Shown here one piece after another: positions 60,992 to 64,000 of a DNA stretch of 64,000 nt. The DNA is from Sphingomonas populi (GTDB lineage Bacteria > Pseudomonadota > Alphaproteobacteria > Sphingomonadales > Sphingomonadaceae). Position numbers and translations under genes: made by a program. The first letter of the stretch is position 1. Every line of letters starts with the position of its first letter. The notes below the pieces were generated by a model, which saw only the letters and a program-made list of their open reading frames with translations, did no database searches and was not told the DNA's origin. The stretch spans positions 1 through 64,000 of the forward strand of contig NZ_SGIS01000026.1 of the NCBI RefSeq assembly GCF_004208535.1. Reading direction: 5' to 3'.

Positions 60992-62143
60992 TCATCCGAG
61001 ATCGTTGGTCAGCATTCTGTCCAGTTCCACGCGTTCGTTGCTCCGCTCGCACGTCAGCACATAGCCGCGCACCGTTCCTTCCATGTCCCGGAAAAGAAAC
61101 TTCAGACCACGGGCGTCATCGGCTTCTTTCTCCCAGGTCCCGGCGACGCCGGCGGGCGCGGGGAGAAGCACGATTGGATAGGCGGAGGTCTTGACCTGCA
61201 CCGACAGCACCGGGAAGCGGATTTCCGTCGGGGTTCCGAGCGCCGAAGCGGCAATGGCACGGGCAGCCGCCATGATCGGCGTGACATAGGCGGCCAAGCC
61301 CTGCGGATACTCCGCGCAATCGCCGATCGCATAGATGTGCGGATCACTGGTGAGGCCGGTGGAATTGACCTTGATTCCACGGCCGGTCTCGATTCCGGCC
61401 TGCTGGGCAAGCCTTGTATGGGGCCGCAAGCCTACAGCAGAAAGCATGGCTTCGGCCTCGATCTCGCTGTTGTCATCAAGCACGGCTTTAAAGCCGCCCG
61501 CAGCATGATCGATCGTGACGACCTTGCGGCCGAGATGCCATTCGACCCCCATTGCGGCCAGGGCATCGCGGACCATCTCACCCACACCGCCGGGAACCAA
61601 CTGCGCGAGAGGATGGCCCAGCATGTCGACGACCCGAGGCTTGTAGCCAGCACCTGCCAGATCGTTGGCAAATTCCGTCCCGACCAGTCCAGCACCCATG
61701 ATCAGGACGCGCGCGCCGTCTGGCAACGCTTCTCGAAAACTGCGGTATTGGTCGAGGGTGTTCACCGCCAACGCCTGTTGCGCGGCGCCGCCGCCGATCT
61801 GGGGCTGGACCGGGTCAGCGCCGAGCGCCAGAATGAGCTTGTCATAGCCGATCGCGCCGCCACTGGTGAGCAGCGTCCTTGCCCGGCGGTCGATTGTTTC
61901 CGCCGCGCACTTTTCCCGCAGATCGAATTGGAGCTGCGCGGCCATCCGTTCCGCCTGCATCGTCACCAGCGTATCGCCCGTTTTGCCTTTGGCAAACGCT
62001 GTCGAAAGGGCGGGTTTCGAGTAAAAATGGCCTTCGTCGAGCGTGACGAGCGTCAACTTGGCATCGGGTGAGAGCTTGCGAAGCTCGCGCAGAACACCAT
62101 AGCCGGCAAGGCCACTTCCAACGACAACCACATGGTTCGGCAT
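60992..62143 (-). CDS. FAD-dependent NAD(P)H:rubredoxin/ferredoxin reductase
   Basis: A 383-residue pyridine nucleotide-disulfide-type flavoprotein. The FAD motif is VVVVGSGLAGYGVLREL (5-21), the NAD(P) motif VLIMGAGLVGTEFA, and the second FAD segment IYAIGDCAEYPQG. There are no redox-active CxxC cysteines, as expected for rubredoxin or ferredoxin reductases. It would feed the P450 (divergent, 279 bases away) or the Rieske oxygenases through a small iron-sulfur protein that is not encoded in the window. ATG 62143 has GGAGGG upstream. Confidence 0.89.
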   Translation of the reverse strand: MPNHVVVVGSGLAGYGVLRELRKLSPDAKLTLVTLDEGHFYSKPALSTAFAKGKTGDTLVTMQAERMAAQLQFDLREKCAAETIDRRARTLLTSGGAIGYDKLILALGADPVQPQIGGGAAQQALAVNTLDQYRSFREALPDGARVLIMGAGLVGTEFANDLAGAGYKPRVVDMLGHPLAQLVPGGVGEMVRDALAAMGVEWHLGRKVVTIDHAAGGFKAVLDDNSEIEAEAMLSAVGLRPHTRLAQQAGIETGRGIKVNSTGLTSDPHIYAIGDCAEYPQGLAAYVTPIMAAARAIAASALGTPTEIRFPVLSVQVKTSAYPIVLLPAPAGVAGTWEKEADDARGLKFLFRDMEGTVRGYVLTCERSNERVELDRMLTNDLG

Positions 62144-62422
62144 TATCCGTTCCCTCCAGGCGACGACCGGCCCCGTTTCACAAGGCCATACTTCCATTTC
62201 GATGAAGAAGTGGTCAGGTCGGCCAAACTTAGCCCGTGACTTGAGGACATACCGTGGTGCCACTCGCCACGGGAGGGACCCCGTTTTGTCATGGTGACAA
62301 GGTGGAGCGCTTGCTTCCGCTTCGGCTGCCGCGCGACAAGCCAGGTCATATTATCACCCAGTTCGTCGCGCCGCATCGGCTGCGGACCTGGCGGCTATGA
62401 CGCGGCGTCAGGAGGCTTAAAT

Positions 62423-63679
62423 ATGACTGAAACCATGGTGCTGGATGCCCGGCGCATTGCCTTCGATCTTGAGCAGCCGATTCCCGAACATGTGCCGGCA
62501 GATCTGGTTTACGACTATCCACTTACGATTGCCCGCAAAACGACGGAAAATCCTTTCGACCGTATCATCCCGGAAGTCGCGGCCGGCCCGATCGCCTTCT
62601 ATGCGCGTGGCGCGGTGCCGACGGGCGGAGGGGGCTGGGTGTTCCGTCGTGCGGAGGATCTGCGCGCGATTTTCAAGGACACCGAACATTTCACCGCGCG
62701 CGGCTGGACCAGCTTGAGCGGGCTGATTGGCGAAAGCTGGCTTATGACGCCAGTCGAATATGATCCGCCCGAACATGGTCCGTTTCGCGCGCTTTTGAAC
62801 CCGCTGTTCACGCCGCAGCGGATTCAGGCGCTTGACGCCAAAGTTCGTGAATATGTCCGCAGCTATATCGCCAAATTCCAGGACCGGGGCCAATGCGAAT
62901 TCATGAGCGAATTCGCGTTCAAGTTCCCGATCACGGTTTTCCTGGAACTCATGGGCCTGCCGCACGACGATGTCGATCAGCTACTGGTCTGGGAACATGG
63001 GCTGCTCCACGAGCCTGATTTCGATAAGATCGTCCAGGCCACGCGTTCGGTGCACAACTATCTGGTGGAAAAGCTCGAGGAACGGCGGCGCAATCCCCAG
63101 GACGACTTTCTGGGCGTGGTGGCCACCGCAGAGATCGACGGTCGTCCACTCACGCTGGATGAGCAGATTGGCATTGCGTTCAACCTCTATACCGGCGGAC
63201 TCGACACCGTCTCGACAAATATTGGGCTTCACTTCAGGCATCTGGCCGAGAATCAGGAACACCAGACCTATCTGCGCGAGCATCCCGAACAGATTCCGCT
63301 CGCCACAGAGGAGTTCCTGCGTGCTTACGCGGCGGTGTCGACGTTCCGGATTTGCGTGAAGGAGACCGAAGTTGCCGGCGCGCGCGTAATGCCTGGCGAT
63401 CGTGTCGTCATGAGCACGACGCTGGCATGCCGCGACGATCAGAAATATGACAATCCCAACGAGGTTCGTCTCGATCGAGGTCCGCAGCATGATGCGTTCG
63501 CGTTCGGCCCCCATCGCTGCATCGGCATGCATCTGGCGCGACGCGAACTGCATTGCGCGATCGAAGAGTTCCTGAAGGCGATCCCCCAATTTCAGATCGA
63601 GCCAGGGGCGACGATTATCTCGACATTGGGACCGATGATCTCCCCCGAAACGCTGCCCTTGGTATGGTCCGTCGATTGA
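62423..63679 (+). CDS. Cytochrome P450
   Basis: A 418-residue soluble bacterial P450. The I-helix motif is GGLDTVSTN (258-266), where Asp replaces the usual Glu before Thr. The ExxR motif is EEFLR, with Glu297 and Arg300, and the haem loop is FAFGPHRCIGMHLAR with Cys366. YDPPEHGPFRALLNPLF (helix C region) is typical of class I CYPs that use a ferredoxin. ATG 62423 has AGGAGG seven bases upstream. It is divergent from the ferredoxin-reductase-type gene and followed by an FMN reductase. The substrate is probably a terpenoid, steroid or aromatic intermediate of the cluster; the sequence alone does not decide. Confidence 0.93.
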   Translation: MTETMVLDARRIAFDLEQPIPEHVPADLVYDYPLTIARKTTENPFDRIIPEVAAGPIAFYARGAVPTGGGGWVFRRAEDLRAIFKDTEHFTARGWTSLSGLIGESWLMTPVEYDPPEHGPFRALLNPLFTPQRIQALDAKVREYVRSYIAKFQDRGQCEFMSEFAFKFPITVFLELMGLPHDDVDQLLVWEHGLLHEPDFDKIVQATRSVHNYLVEKLEERRRNPQDDFLGVVATAEIDGRPLTLDEQIGIAFNLYTGGLDTVSTNIGLHFRHLAENQEHQTYLREHPEQIPLATEEFLRAYAAVSTFRICVKETEVAGARVMPGDRVVMSTTLACRDDQKYDNPNEVRLDRGPQHDAFAFGPHRCIGMHLARRELHCAIEEFLKAIPQFQIEPGATIISTLGPMISPETLPLVWSVD

Positions 63680-63789
63680 GCCTCAAACGAGGCTTGTCGA
63701 GATGACACGGCGCCTGCTGGCTACCTGCCGTTGGAAAGGGTCGCGTCGCCTGAGGCTGGTTTAGGCGAAAGGCGAATGGAGGAGCGATC

Positions 63790-64000
63790 GTGGCACGACC
63801 TTATATCGTCGGCATTGGCGGCACGGCACGGCCGGGTTCGACAATCGAGCGGCTGGCGCGAGCCGTCCTCGCTTCCTGTGGGGCGCTTGGGACGCGCGCG
63901 CGCAGGGTCGGAGGCGAGCATCTGCTCTCGCTGCCGCACTATGAACCCGCTCGCACCCTTGTTGCTTCAGGTGTTGCTTCAGGCCGGGGCTCGTTCGATG
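63790..64000 (+). CDS. NADPH-dependent FMN reductase (N-terminal part, cut by the window end)
   Basis: An open frame of 70 codons running off the right edge, starting at GTG 63790 behind GGAGGAG. The product begins VARPYIVGIGGTARPGST, the flavodoxin-like phosphate-binding start of the SsuE/MsuE FMN reductase family, and continues LPHYEPA. Such reductases supply reduced FMN to two-component monooxygenases. The HsaA-like enzyme at 44367 and the halogenase at 27623 are possible clients, and the former is in the same catabolic cluster. It is 110 bases after the P450 gene. Confidence 0.8.
   Translation, partial: MARPYIVGIGGTARPGSTIERLARAVLASCGALGTRARRVGGEHLLSLPHYEPARTLVASGVASGRGSFD

Noticed and set aside
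1-64000. CRISPR arrays, rRNA or tRNA genes, prophage or plasmid origin
   Set aside because: I looked for regular short repeats, conserved rRNA segments, tRNA-like cloverleaf ends and phage structural genes, and found none. The only mobile-element trace is the transposase end at the left edge.

Overview
The window looks like an accessory, catabolic part of a Sphingomonadaceae-type alphaproteobacterial genome (Sphingomonas, Novosphingobium or Sphingobium-like). The evidence is high G+C, four large TonB-dependent receptors, a SapC / JmjC-cupin / flavin-halogenase locus, LigAB-family ring-cleavage genes, and many SDRs, Rieske oxygenases and a P450. No rRNA, tRNA or CRISPR array was seen. The assignment rests on gene content only.

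Layout. (1) 1-2615: the 3' end of an IS630-type transposase, then a yqiJ-yqiK (OB-fold membrane protein / flotillin) pair. (2) 3054-13440: a carboxylesterase, mannonate dehydratase (uxuA) and a secreted GH2 glycosidase with a malectin-like tail on the minus strand, a divergent TonB receptor, and a two-gene LigB-LigA dioxygenase that resembles gallate dioxygenase cut into its two domains. (3) 13598-27530: a sulfated-glycan locus with a TonB receptor, an MFS transporter, three sulfatases, a GH3 hexosaminidase-like enzyme, the formylglycine-generating enzyme that activates sulfatases, and two LacI regulators. A repeated 14-bp motif of the type GTNTAGCGCTNNNC lies before four of its transcription units. 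(4) 27623-37167: a TonB receptor / SapC / JmjC-cupin / small ORF / flavin-dependent halogenase set, a divergent redoxin-2OG oxygenase fusion and a LacI regulator. Palindromes resembling TGACAACGTTGTCA lie before the receptor, the small ORF-halogenase pair and the regulator. (5) 37449-64000: a large cluster for an unidentified aromatic or polycyclic substrate. It holds an extradiol dioxygenase, thiolase, acyl-CoA ligase, Rieske alpha and beta subunits, an HsaA-like flavin monooxygenase, a fourth TonB receptor, four SDRs, an MDR reductase, an APH-fold kinase, a FAH-family hydrolase, an alpha/beta hydrolase, a nitroreductase, a ferredoxin-reductase-type flavoprotein, a P450 and the start of an FMN reductase.

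How the parts fit. In region 3, substrate would enter by the TonB receptor and be desulfated by Tat-exported sulfatases matured in the cytoplasm. It would then be trimmed by the GH3 enzyme and moved by the MFS carrier. Region 5 reads as uptake, CoA activation and thiolysis of a side chain, ring hydroxylation (Rieske, P450, flavin monooxygenase), extradiol cleavage and hydrolysis.

The most unusual items are: two adjacent Rieske-oxygenase alpha-type genes (55485-57593), of which one keeps only the Rieske ligands and the other only the mononuclear-iron ligands; an 82-codon ORF translationally coupled (ATGA) to the halogenase behind an operator-like palindrome; and the split LigB-LigA gallate-type dioxygenase.
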